The notes under the pieces: generated by a model | The model's database searches: none | Seen by the model: only the letters and a program-made list of their open reading frames with translations | Told to the model about the DNA's origin: nothing | Assembly (NCBI GenBank): GCA_009774535.1 | Contig: VSNY01000100.1 | Coordinates: 1 to 13,544 of the forward strand | Origin: Lachnospiraceae bacterium | Lineage (GTDB): Bacteria; Bacillota; Clostridia; Lachnospirales; Lachnospiraceae | Direction of reading: 5' to 3' | Length of the DNA stretch: 13,544 nt | Program-made: the position numbers and the translations under genes | Shown: one piece after another, positions 5,990 to 13,307 of the stretch | How the letters are laid out: each line of letters begins with the position of its first letter | Numbering within the stretch: the first letter of the stretch is position 1

Positions 5990-7066
5990 GTGTTTATCAT
6001 TACTGAGGAACAAATCAAAAATAAAATATACAATCAATTAATGAAACAAAATGAACATATCATTATCGAGCATATGCCCGATGAATACTTTAATCTTTTT
6101 TGGAATAATGTCTCGTTATTATACAAAGGTGGAATTCTTACATCATCTAAGAGTGTAGACAAGTTTTGCAATAAACTACAGCTATTGGGCTCATATAATA
6201 GAGACAAATGTTTTCAAGGTTTATCAGAAATGATGTTCTGGCTCTATTCAATTAGAATGAATTATGATTTTGAAATCGATAAACAATTGCACACGAAGAG
6301 TGAGAATAATAATTCAGATATTGATATACAAATCTTAAAAGATGGATATCGTTTTAATATCGAAGTTAAAACTCCTAATCAAATAGAGAAGAAGGATGAA
6401 TCCGTTCTTAATATTACAATACCTTTTCGTGTCTTTGATAAAAAAGAAATACAAGATGAAAAATTAGGAAAAGCAACCGATAATTTTGCTCAAAAAATAA
6501 TTAGTAATTCACAAGGAAAATATACTGCATCTAAACAAACAAAAATAGATGATAATAAAGTTATAGAATATTTAAAATCAGGGCAGACAAAATTCACCTT
6601 TGAAGAAAAATCTATAAATGTATTAGCTTTGTCAGTTGCATCACATCAAATGAATGATTATTGGGGATATTTATGCAATCCATATACTGGAATCTTTACA
6701 GATCAATTTACAGGAAAATTTTTTGATAAAAATCATAATGAGATTAAACATTCTGATTTTGATAAAGTTGACGTTATTTATTTAACTAATATTGTTGAAG
6801 GACACCTACGATATCTCAAAGATTTCGATTCTTGGAAGTTAGAAAATTATTGTAATATATTTATTATTAATCCTTTCAGTCAACGAACAAGAAAATGTTC
6901 TGATATTGAAGCATACAAAAAATTATTAGAGATACTTCCAAATGACACATTGAAATTTAATAGTGAATATGATAAAAGTAATCTGCAAATGGCAATATTT
7001 GGTTTACTAAACAACCCTATTTTTTGCTTAGAATATCTCCACAATAATTATCGCATATTAAAGTAA
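5990..7066 (+). CDS. Orphan PD-(D/E)XK nuclease-like protein
   Basis: This soluble protein has up to 358 residues, and I do not recognise its family by name. It carries a PD-(D/E)XK-type active-site pattern: an acidic helix residue (Glu80 in GLSEMMFWLYS), Asp110/Asp112 in NSDIDIQI, and Glu125-Val-Lys127 in FNIEVKTP. The C-terminal half (from about 205) has hydrophobic strands and aromatic motifs (NDYWGYLCNPYTG). Type II restriction enzymes and other defence nucleases have such folds, but no methyltransferase or specificity gene is adjacent. Base composition is strikingly AT-rich compared with all neighbours, and orientation is opposite to them, both signs of recent transfer. The start is uncertain: GTG at 5990 has no upstream Shine-Dalgarno, an AGAGGTG at 5986-5992 points to an unusual ATT at 5999, and the first ATG is at 6041. 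An in-frame stop lies just upstream at 5969. Confidence 0.75.
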   Translation: MFIITEEQIKNKIYNQLMKQNEHIIIEHMPDEYFNLFWNNVSLLYKGGILTSSKSVDKFCNKLQLLGSYNRDKCFQGLSEMMFWLYSIRMNYDFEIDKQLHTKSENNNSDIDIQILKDGYRFNIEVKTPNQIEKKDESVLNITIPFRVFDKKEIQDEKLGKATDNFAQKIISNSQGKYTASKQTKIDDNKVIEYLKSGQTKFTFEEKSINVLALSVASHQMNDYWGYLCNPYTGIFTDQFTGKFFDKNHNEIKHSDFDKVDVIYLTNIVEGHLRYLKDFDSWKLENYCNIFIINPFSQRTRKCSDIEAYKKLLEILPNDTLKFNSEYDKSNLQMAIFGLLNNPIFCLEYLHNNYRILK

Positions 7067-7114
7067 ATGACCATTTCACAGATCCTTCTATCTTTATAAA
7101 TTTCAATTTCCACT

Positions 7115-7142
7115 AAAAATCCCCTGTGAACACAGGGGATTT
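7115..7142 (-). terminator. Terminator for the recombinase module, between convergent genes
   Basis: AAATCCCCTGTG (7117-7128) and CACAGGGGATTT (7131-7142) are perfectly complementary over 12 bp; opening the innermost two pairs gives a realistic 6-nt loop. On the minus strand the stem ends in a run of five T, so it should stop leftward transcription from the recombinases. It overlaps the stop codon of the 524-aa recombinase. On the plus strand the T-tract is poor, so it is at best a weak terminator for the nuclease-like gene. Confidence 0.75.
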
Positions 7143-8715
7143 ACACTTTTATCTCCGTCCCGGCCTTAAAGGTAAAACGGATATCTTCTTTATTAAAAAC
7201 TGTGACAAAATCAACCAGGCTGTACCATTGCTCTTCATCAAACTCCGTAGCCATGCCATCCTGCCGCTCCAGTTCGGCAAGAAACCTTTCTATCTGTTCC
7301 TTTTTCGCCTGCTTCTCTGTGATGGCATTTCCGACCTCATCCAGCCGTGCCTTCGTCCGGTCGAACCGCTCCGCCAGCCCATCATACCTTGCCTGGTATT
7401 CCGTCTGGTCAAGGGCAACATGGGCGTTCTCCCTCACGCACTGCTGTATCAGCTCCGCCACCACATTCAGTTCTTCCTGAAGCCGTGACTGCTCGGCTTC
7501 CAGTTCCGCCGTACTGAAAAGCTGCCCTTTGATGGCCTGGAAGTTTGCGGCAATCTCATCCTTTTCTGTGGTCAGGATATTCACCGCTTTTATGAAAAGT
7601 CCCTTAATGGTTTCCTCATCCAAATGTGGTGTGCTGCACTTCTCGCCGCCGTCAAATTTGTGGTTGCACTGCCAGATTACCCGGCGGTATTTATCGTTGG
7701 AATGCCATACCTTCGAGCCGTACCAGCTCCCGCAGTCGCCGCATTTTATTTTGCTGGAGAAGAGACCTGTGCTGCTCTGGCGGTTCGTCCCCGTCTGCCG
7801 GACAGCCATCTGCTTCTGCACCGCCTCGAACACGGCAGGGTCTATGATGGCATCATGGTTATTCTCCACATAATACTGCGGGACCTCGCCCTCATTGACT
7901 TTTTTCTTTTTGGAGAGGAAATCCACCGTGTACACTTTCTGCAGGAGCGCGTCCCCTTTGTATTTTTCGTTCGTGAGGATGCTCCTGACCGTGCTTCCCG
8001 ACCAGTTTGTCTTGCCGCCCGGAGTCGGGATGCCTTCCTCTGTCAGCACCTTTGCGATTGCGAACGGGGACCGCCCCTGCAGGAACATCCCGTAAATCCT
8101 CCTGACGACTGCCGCCTGTTCTTCGTTAATGACGAGGTTCCCGTCCTCGCCCCGGTCATAGCCAAGGAACCGCTTGAACGGTACCGTGACCTTGCCGTCT
8201 GCAAACCGCTTCCTCTGCCCCCATGTAACGTTCTCCGAAATGGAGCGGCTCTCTTCCTGCGCCAGCGAGGACATGATGGTCAGGAGCAGCTCGCCCTTGC
8301 TGTCAAATGTCCAGATATTTTCCTTTTCAAAATAACACTCCACTTTGTGTTCTTTCAATTTACGGATAGTGGTCAGGCTGTCCACCGTGTTCCTTGCGAA
8401 ACGGCTCACCGACTTCGTGATGATGAGGTCAATGCGGCCGTCCAGGGCATCCGCCACCATTTTGTTAAAACCGTCGCGCTTTGTCGTGGAAGTCGCACTG
8501 ATCCCTTCGTCCGTATATACAGAAACAAACTCCCAATCCTCGCGCCCCTTTATGTAGTTTGTGTAATAATCCACCTGCGCCTCGTAGCTGGTCTGCTGCT
8601 CCTCATGGTCGGTGCTGACGCGGGCATAGCCTGCAGCCTTCCTCTTATCCCTGCTGTTGATTGGAGCCGCTGTATATCTGCTCCGTGTAGCAGGTATCGT
8701 GATCACCTTTGCCAT
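7141..8715 (-). CDS. Large serine recombinase, 524 aa, intact
   Basis: This is a site-specific DNA recombinase (integrase/excisionase type) that cuts and rejoins DNA through a serine-DNA link. Its 524 residues contain a complete resolvase domain with AAGYARVSTD (nucleophile Ser34) and SVSRFARNT with the conserved arginines at about 105 and 108. A recombinase domain follows at about 180-300. A single zinc ribbon has Cys325, 328, 350 and 360, and a coiled coil runs from about 400 to 485, as in phage serine integrases. The ATG at 8715 has GGGAGGG at good spacing. It overlaps the stop of the upstream recombinase by 13 bases, so the two are translationally coupled and may act as a pair. It is the last gene of the leftward module and probably lies near a prophage attachment end. 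Confidence 0.93.
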   Translation of the reverse strand: MAKVITIPATRSRYTAAPINSRDKRKAAGYARVSTDHEEQQTSYEAQVDYYTNYIKGREDWEFVSVYTDEGISATSTTKRDGFNKMVADALDGRIDLIITKSVSRFARNTVDSLTTIRKLKEHKVECYFEKENIWTFDSKGELLLTIMSSLAQEESRSISENVTWGQRKRFADGKVTVPFKRFLGYDRGEDGNLVINEEQAAVVRRIYGMFLQGRSPFAIAKVLTEEGIPTPGGKTNWSGSTVRSILTNEKYKGDALLQKVYTVDFLSKKKKVNEGEVPQYYVENNHDAIIDPAVFEAVQKQMAVRQTGTNRQSSTGLFSSKIKCGDCGSWYGSKVWHSNDKYRRVIWQCNHKFDGGEKCSTPHLDEETIKGLFIKAVNILTTEKDEIAANFQAIKGQLFSTAELEAEQSRLQEELNVVAELIQQCVRENAHVALDQTEYQARYDGLAERFDRTKARLDEVGNAITEKQAKKEQIERFLAELERQDGMATEFDEEQWYSLVDFVTVFNKEDIRFTFKAGTEIKV

Positions 8716-10601
8716 CGCTCTGCCCTCCCGTCATAAAAGTGGATTTCCAGGCTGCTGTCCGGAAACGCCGTGATATAATCTACCGTTCCATTGAACGCTT
8801 CCGCGTCAAATTCCTCCATGCCCATCATGTAGGCGGAAACCTTACGGATGTCCGAATCCTGAAAATCCCGGCCGCCGCATTCCGTCCTGACCTTTGACTT
8901 GCCGCTGCACCGCCAGTATGTGTATTTTCCATAGCAGCAGTATCTGTGGTAAAGGCTGCCGCAGGAGGCGCATCTGATTTTTCCGGTAAATTCATCCGTT
9001 GATGTGTTCTCATGCCTGTTACTCCGGAGTTTCAATGTTTCGTAAGTCTTAACCGTGCCGTCCTTCAGATGGAAATCAATGCTCCCTGTCTTCTGCACCA
9101 CCATCCGCTCCACGGTTTCCGTGAAAAAGCCTTCATCGAATGCTTCCAGCCCCATGACCATGCAGAAGATTTCCTTCATCTCCGAATCCGGATAATTCAC
9201 GCTGTCGCAGGTTACCCCATGATGGCTTTTTGCCCTGCAGTACCAGTAAAGGTGCCTGTCTTTGCTTTCACTGACTGCCCTGCCGTACCGTCTGCCGCAC
9301 TGCCCACAGAATATCTTCCCATCAAAGAGATGCGCAGGTCTTTTCTTCACCGGCTTGTCAGGCACTTTCGCGGGCTTCAGAGACATCTCCCACCGCTTTA
9401 TCTGCCCGTCAAAAAACTGTACCTCAAGGCTGCCGTCCGGCAGTGCCGAAATGAGCCTGACTGAGCTTTCAAAAGCCGTCCCGTCAAAACTGTCCGTCCC
9501 CATCAGCTTTGCGCATATCTCCATGAGGTTCTGCTCTGAATAATTGCGGCTTGTGCAGGTCATCCCAGCTTCCTTTTTCGCCCTGCAGAACCAGCTGACA
9601 TATTCTTTCCCTTTGGTGGTCCCTTTCCTACGGGTAAAGCTCTGGCCGCATATGCCGCATTTTATCTTTCCCGTAAAAGGGTAGGTAGGATTGACAAGCC
9701 CTGCCCGCCGTTCCATCTCCGCCTGGACCTTTGCATAAGTCTCATGGTCAATGATAGCTTCATGGCAGTCTGCCATGTAATACTGCGGCAGCTCCCCGCA
9801 GTTTTTCACCTTCGTTTTTGTGATCGGGTCTGCCATGTAGCATTTCTGCCGCCGGATATCCCCGGCATAGACCTCGTTGAAGATAAGCTGCCGCACCGAT
9901 GCTTCCTGAAAGTCATTCCCAAGCGTGGTGCGGATGCCTGCACTGTTCATGCTCCCCGCAATCCCCCGCAGGGGAACCCCGTCAATGTACATCTGGAACA
10001 TCCAGCGGACTGCTTCCGCCTCTTCGGGGATAATGACATATCTCCTTAATCCATCATCGTACCGGTAGCCGAGGATGTGTTTGTTCGCCGCCCCGATTTC
10101 CCCGGACTGGAAACGCTTCCTGACTCCCCATTTCACGTTTTCCGAAATGCTCCGGCTCTCCTCCTGTGCAAAAGATGCGAGGAGGGTTAGCATCAGCTCG
10201 CCGTCTTCCGAGAGCGAATGGATATGCTCTTTTTCAAACCGCACCTCAATACCGAGGTCCTTTAAATGCCTCACCGTCTCCAGCAGGTCAACCGTGTTCC
10301 TTGCGAAACGGCTGATGGATTTTGTGAGGATGATGTCAATTTTCCCTTCCTCACAGTCTGCCAGCATCCTTAAGAATTCACCGCGCTTGGATGTGTCCGT
10401 GCCGGATATACCCATGTCCGCATATACCCCTGCATATTCCCATTCGGGGTTTTTCTGAATCAGAGCGCTGTAATAGCTCACCTGTGCGGAAACGGAATGC
10501 ATCAGCCGCTCGGTGTCCCTGGAAACACGGGCATAGGCGGCGACCTTCTTCCGTGCCTGGATAACCGGCAGCTTTGGCTCTATCTTGCTGATTTTCCGCA
10601 T
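8703..10601 (-). CDS. Large serine recombinase with three tandem zinc-ribbon repeats
   Basis: This 632-residue site-specific recombinase has an intact resolvase domain, with AAYARVSRD (nucleophile Ser27) and SISRFARNT (about 95-103), and a recombinase domain at about 170-300. Unlike the other recombinases here it has no C-terminal coiled coil. Instead it ends in three homologous units of 93-96 residues (309-404, 426-521, 538-630). Each starts F-x-GKI-x-C-x2-C and has a second cysteine pair nine residues apart: Cys315/318/339/349, Cys432/435/455/465 and Cys544/547/565/575. Each then has an MG-x3-FD motif and a final DG-x4-W/Y strand. The repeats probably extend DNA recognition. The ATG at 10601 follows AAAGGAG. 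It sits 44 bases after the SHOCT-like gene and overlaps the next recombinase gene. Family call is secure; the role of the repeats is inferred. Confidence 0.93.
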   Translation of the reverse strand: MRKISKIEPKLPVIQARKKVAAYARVSRDTERLMHSVSAQVSYYSALIQKNPEWEYAGVYADMGISGTDTSKRGEFLRMLADCEEGKIDIILTKSISRFARNTVDLLETVRHLKDLGIEVRFEKEHIHSLSEDGELMLTLLASFAQEESRSISENVKWGVRKRFQSGEIGAANKHILGYRYDDGLRRYVIIPEEAEAVRWMFQMYIDGVPLRGIAGSMNSAGIRTTLGNDFQEASVRQLIFNEVYAGDIRRQKCYMADPITKTKVKNCGELPQYYMADCHEAIIDHETYAKVQAEMERRAGLVNPTYPFTGKIKCGICGQSFTRRKGTTKGKEYVSWFCRAKKEAGMTCTSRNYSEQNLMEICAKLMGTDSFDGTAFESSVRLISALPDGSLEVQFFDGQIKRWEMSLKPAKVPDKPVKKRPAHLFDGKIFCGQCGRRYGRAVSESKDRHLYWYCRAKSHHGVTCDSVNYPDSEMKEIFCMVMGLEAFDEGFFTETVERMVVQKTGSIDFHLKDGTVKTYETLKLRSNRHENTSTDEFTGKIRCASCGSLYHRYCCYGKYTYWRCSGKSKVRTECGGRDFQDSDIRKVSAYMMGMEEFDAEAFNGTVDYITAFPDSSLEIHFYDGRAERWQR

Positions 10602-10645
10602 GAAATCAACTCCTTTCCGCTACTATACATCACTCTAAACCGCAA

Positions 10646-10828
10646 TTATATCAAGGGTTTTCCGGCCAGTAATGTACCCAAAGTTGGCCGGTATTTTTTA
10701 AGCAGGATTGTATCAATTTCCGAATATTCATCCTCTGAAATGACACCCTTTTTCAGCATGGATTTCGCCACGGAAAGGGACATAAGATAGAGCCGCTCGG
10801 CCCTGAACTGTTCCTTACTCACCTCCAT
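10646..10828 (-). CDS. SHOCT-domain-like small protein
   Basis: A 60-residue protein (from MEVSKEQFRAERLY) with the short amphipathic SHOCT-type motif AKSMLKKGVISEDEYSEID at about 21-39, followed by ILLKKYRPTLGTLLA. Small proteins of this kind are often found next to large serine recombinases in Firmicutes prophages and ICEs; a role as a recombination accessory or directionality factor is possible but unproven. The frame opens as far as 10915. I chose the ATG at 10828, which overlaps the stop of the upstream zinc-finger gene by 14 bases; the ATG at 10855 is an alternative. It is 44 bases before the triple-zinc-ribbon recombinase, in the same leftward operon. Confidence 0.7.
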   Translation of the reverse strand: MEVSKEQFRAERLYLMSLSVAKSMLKKGVISEDEYSEIDTILLKKYRPTLGTLLAGKPLI

Positions 10829-11228
10829 CACCGCCTTTGAAACGGCTTCTGACATAGCATTCGTGGGAGCAGTATTTCCGTTTGGAATTACCATAAGCAG
10901 TGAACGATTTCCCACAGCCTGCGCAGGTAAAGGAATAGACCGCCCGCTGTTTTATTTTATCCGGATGCTCATGCCACCACTTTATCCTGCATTCGTCACA
11001 GCAGAACACGCGGGGCTTCATCCCTTCCGTCTGCTGCAGGGGCTTTCCGCATTCCCGGCATCCCGGAACATCCGTCTCCTGAACCGCCGCCATTTCCCCC
11101 GCCAGCCCGTTCCTCCTGCAGAAGCTCTTGACCGTATCTTTTGAAATCCCGACTTTGTTTGCGACCGCCGTATATCCGAAGCCCTCTTTCCGAAGGCGTA
11201 TGATCTGTTTTTTCTGTTCCTCCGTCAT
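10815..11228 (-). CDS. Helix-turn-helix protein with two zinc-finger modules
   Basis: A 137-residue probable DNA-binding protein of the type often labelled 'RNA polymerase subunit sigma-70' in Firmicutes mobile elements, although no sigma domains are visible. Residues about 10-39 form a helix-turn-helix resembling the resolvase/sigma region 4 type (EGFGYTAVANKVGISKDTVK). Two cysteine modules follow: CRECGKP...FCCDEC (Cys57, 60, 76/77, 80) and CAGCGKS...YCSHEC (Cys102, 105, 120, 124). The frame opens to 11309, but GAGGAGGTG precisely placed before the ATG at 11228 fixes the start. It is the first gene of the leftward recombinase module and may regulate it or help place the recombinases on DNA. 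Confidence 0.8.
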   Translation of the reverse strand: MTEEQKKQIIRLRKEGFGYTAVANKVGISKDTVKSFCRRNGLAGEMAAVQETDVPGCRECGKPLQQTEGMKPRVFCCDECRIKWWHEHPDKIKQRAVYSFTCAGCGKSFTAYGNSKRKYCSHECYVRSRFKGGDGGE

Positions 11229-11358
11229 GGAAAGCACCTCCTCACTATACGGAGATTTGGAGGGCTTTTTGATGGGGTGTTTTTTGAAAAAATACAGAAA
11301 GCCGTCCATATCATTTTATGAAATACCGGCTTGTCACTATTCTCCATCCACTTTTAAG

Positions 11359-11387
11359 TTGATAACCTGCGGATTCAGAGTTAATAT
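11359..11387 (+). promoter_or_regulatory. Sigma-70-type promoter for the small rightward gene
   Basis: A -35 box TTGATA (11359-11364) and -10 box TAATAT (11382-11387) are separated by exactly 17 bp, giving a start of transcription near 11394. The ribosome-binding site AAGGAGG and ATG at 11417 follow directly. This is a vegetative promoter of good quality, so the gene is probably expressed independently of the leftward phage genes. No equally clear promoter was seen for the divergent zinc-finger gene within 11229-11416. Confidence 0.75.
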
Positions 11388-11416
11388 GCATCACCGAGGA
11401 AAGGAGGGATTCTGCT

Positions 11417-11719
11417 ATGGATAAGGATTCTGTACTGTACCTGCTGATGGATATGCGGGTAAACGGCATACTGGACCGCATTTTGGAAAAGGATGAGGAA
11501 TACCAGGAAATTGCCCGGAAGTCAGGGGAATATTTAGACAGGCTGGAGGCCATGGAGCTGCCGCAGGAAGCACGGTCACTGATTGACCTGCACTCCTGCG
11601 AACAGAACGCACTCGGCGCACGGTACGGCGCTCTTGCCTATCTGCTCGGCTTTTCGGACTGCGTGGAGCTGATGGCAAAGCCACTGCACCTGTCAGCCGC
11701 ACCAAAGAAAACAGATTAA
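11417..11719 (+). CDS. Small helical hypothetical protein (possibly DUF6809-like)
   Basis: A 100-residue soluble, mostly helical and acidic protein (MDKDSVLYLLMDMRVNGILD...). It has no signal peptide or membrane segment. The later part, NALGARYGALAYLLGFSDCVELM (about 64-86), recalls small Firmicutes phage proteins such as DUF6809, in which a Glu/Ala-rich helix is followed by a LGF motif; this is only a loose resemblance. AAGGAGGG lies just upstream of the ATG, a vegetative promoter lies about 30-60 bases upstream, and a strong terminator follows. It is a free-standing gene on the opposite strand to all the phage genes around it, the layout of lysogenic-conversion genes. Function unknown. Confidence 0.75.
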   Translation: MDKDSVLYLLMDMRVNGILDRILEKDEEYQEIARKSGEYLDRLEAMELPQEARSLIDLHSCEQNALGARYGALAYLLGFSDCVELMAKPLHLSAAPKKTD

Positions 11720-11732
11720 AACCGCAGAACGC

Positions 11733-11777
11733 AAAACAAGCCCGCAGCATCGTTTCAAATGCCACGGGCTTGTTTTT
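11733..11777. terminator. Bidirectional rho-independent terminator
   Basis: AAAACAAGCCCG (11733-11744) pairs over 12 bp with CGGGCTTGTTTT (11765-11776), with an additional inner stem GCAT/ATGC (11747-11750 with 11759-11762). T-rich tracts follow on both strands. It lies between the convergent ends of the small rightward gene (11719) and the endolysin gene (11796) and should terminate both. Confidence 0.9.
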
Positions 11778-11795
11778 CTGTCCTCCGATACTCAG

Positions 11796-13307
11796 TTACA
11801 CTCTTTTCGCATAATCCAGCGAAATCCATCCGTTTCTCTTTTCCTGATAGGATTTCAGCAATCCCCACTTGGATGCGCCTTTGCCGTCTGCCTCCTCCAC
11901 AATCGTGAAAGTGCCGGCTCCCGTATATTTCCCGTTCTTTGCATGGTCAGTGCCAGGGCCTTTCCGGATGTTAAGGTCGGGGATGGATACCCGCACCAGA
12001 TACGGCTGGAACACTGCCGCCTTGGTGTACACCGCTTTCCCGGATTCATCAAAAACGGAATAGTCAGGGTTCTCATCCGCACATTTCTTTGCGTTCTCTA
12101 ATACTTTAAATGCCCCTTTCTGTGAGGATGCATCTGCCCAGGTCTTCCGGACGCGGTACCAGACTTCCGTTTCTGCAGGAGCGAAGGCAGATGCCCCTCC
12201 CGCCGTGCCGAGGATGCCTTTCAGGATCGTGAGGATTTTCTCCCCATAGCCGGCGCCTGTCGCCCATCCTTTCCCGTCCGGGTTCTCTTTCTGCCCAAGC
12301 CACTCCACATATTCCGCACAGCCCCTTGTGACATATTTGAACCGCGGGTCAATGCAGGCGTTCTTCAGAGCCTCCGTGGAAGCATAAGCTTTTAAGTGCT
12401 GCACCTGCGCCCGGATACCGAGCTGCTGCGTGTCAAAGGAATTCCCCTTTACCCCATTGGAGGTCACGCCCATGCCGCAGAAGTTATTCTGTGAAAGCGT
12501 GACCGCAGTGCCGGAAAAAGTGAAGTTCCCGGTCTCAAGGCAGGACTGCGCAAAAGCAATGTCGCCCCGCACCCCTTCCGCTTTCCCTTCCGAAAGGAAC
12601 AGCGGAACCATGTCAAGGACGGACTGCGCCACGTCCGGATTCTTTGCTTTCAGATATGCCTTCATCTGCTCCGCCGCTGCCACGGCATTCCCCATGATCT
12701 TGGTGTATCCGCCTGTGCCGGAGGATGTGCCGCCCATCGCTGCCCTGACCGCTTTACGGAATCCATCCATCGTATACCCCATCCCAAGCTGCGTCCATAA
12801 ATGCTCTGGGTCGCCGTGGTTGCTGGCAATGCCCCGGACGTGTCCTTCCCTGTGGCTGATGATGATGCCATCTGCCAGCGGGTTCAGGCTGTATTTCTTG
12901 CAAAGCATGGCGAACAGCTCCACCGCCGCCTCATAGGTTCTCTTTGCCACCGACCGTGCTTCTGCCAGGTTGGAGCAGGTAAAGTTAGAGCCTGCCGTGT
13001 ATTTGATACACGCAGGCTCGCACATCTCTACTCCGATGTGGGTATTGTTGCCGCTGCCCTTGCTGCCACTTCCGCAGTGCCATCCCCGGTGGTTCCAGGG
13101 AAGCGTCTGGTAAGCCGTGCCATCGTTCCCGTCAATAAACCCATGAACGCAGGAAGTGTCATGCGATGGGCTGTTCCAGCTATTGATGAATACGGATGCC
13201 TTCGGCTGCGGGCAGCCCACGGAATGGAGCATCAGCCCCTTTACCGTGATCTTCCTCCCTGCCGTGTAGCAGGGGTTCCTTGTCAGAATGCTTTCTACCA
13301 GTTTCAT
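11796..13307 (-). CDS. Phage endolysin: N-acetylmuramoyl-L-alanine amidase + glucosaminidase + SH3b
   Basis: This 503-residue endolysin cleaves peptidoglycan, acting once the holin opens the membrane. The Amidase_2 (T7-lysozyme-like) domain covers about 15-190, with likely zinc ligands His28 (LMLHS), His152 (IISHREGH) and Asp166 (NHGDPEHLW). A glucosaminidase-like domain covers about 210-365, with a catalytic glutamate in AQSCLETG (about residue 258). A linker with the WYRVRKTWADASSQKGAF motif leads to a C-terminal SH3b wall-binding domain (about 435-503, PDLNIRKGPGTDHAKNG). It has no signal peptide, consistent with holin-dependent release. The ATG at 13307 comes immediately after the holin stop codon (TAA ATG), so the two are translationally coupled. 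Two catalytic domains of different specificity are typical for clostridial phages. Confidence 0.94.
   Translation of the reverse strand: MKLVESILTRNPCYTAGRKITVKGLMLHSVGCPQPKASVFINSWNSPSHDTSCVHGFIDGNDGTAYQTLPWNHRGWHCGSGSKGSGNNTHIGVEMCEPACIKYTAGSNFTCSNLAEARSVAKRTYEAAVELFAMLCKKYSLNPLADGIIISHREGHVRGIASNHGDPEHLWTQLGMGYTMDGFRKAVRAAMGGTSSGTGGYTKIMGNAVAAAEQMKAYLKAKNPDVAQSVLDMVPLFLSEGKAEGVRGDIAFAQSCLETGNFTFSGTAVTLSQNNFCGMGVTSNGVKGNSFDTQQLGIRAQVQHLKAYASTEALKNACIDPRFKYVTRGCAEYVEWLGQKENPDGKGWATGAGYGEKILTILKGILGTAGGASAFAPAETEVWYRVRKTWADASSQKGAFKVLENAKKCADENPDYSVFDESGKAVYTKAAVFQPYLVRVSIPDLNIRKGPGTDHAKNGKYTGAGTFTIVEEADGKGASKWGLLKSYQEKRNGWISLDYAKRV

Noticed and set aside
5990..7066. A complete restriction-modification system
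   Set aside because: No gene with methyltransferase motifs or a specificity subunit is present in the flanking sequence, so only an orphan nuclease-like protein can be claimed.
7624..8736. Long open frame of 370 codons on the plus strand
   Set aside because: It is antisense to the 524-aa recombinase, whose motifs are complete. The translation has no recognisable domain and is rich in Arg, Leu and Pro, as expected from the complement of a GC-rich gene.
11229..11416. Promoter for the divergent zinc-finger gene (for example GTGACA ... TAAAAT on the minus strand)
   Set aside because: The boxes are spaced only 13 bp apart, and no alternative pair with 16-18 bp spacing scored convincingly.
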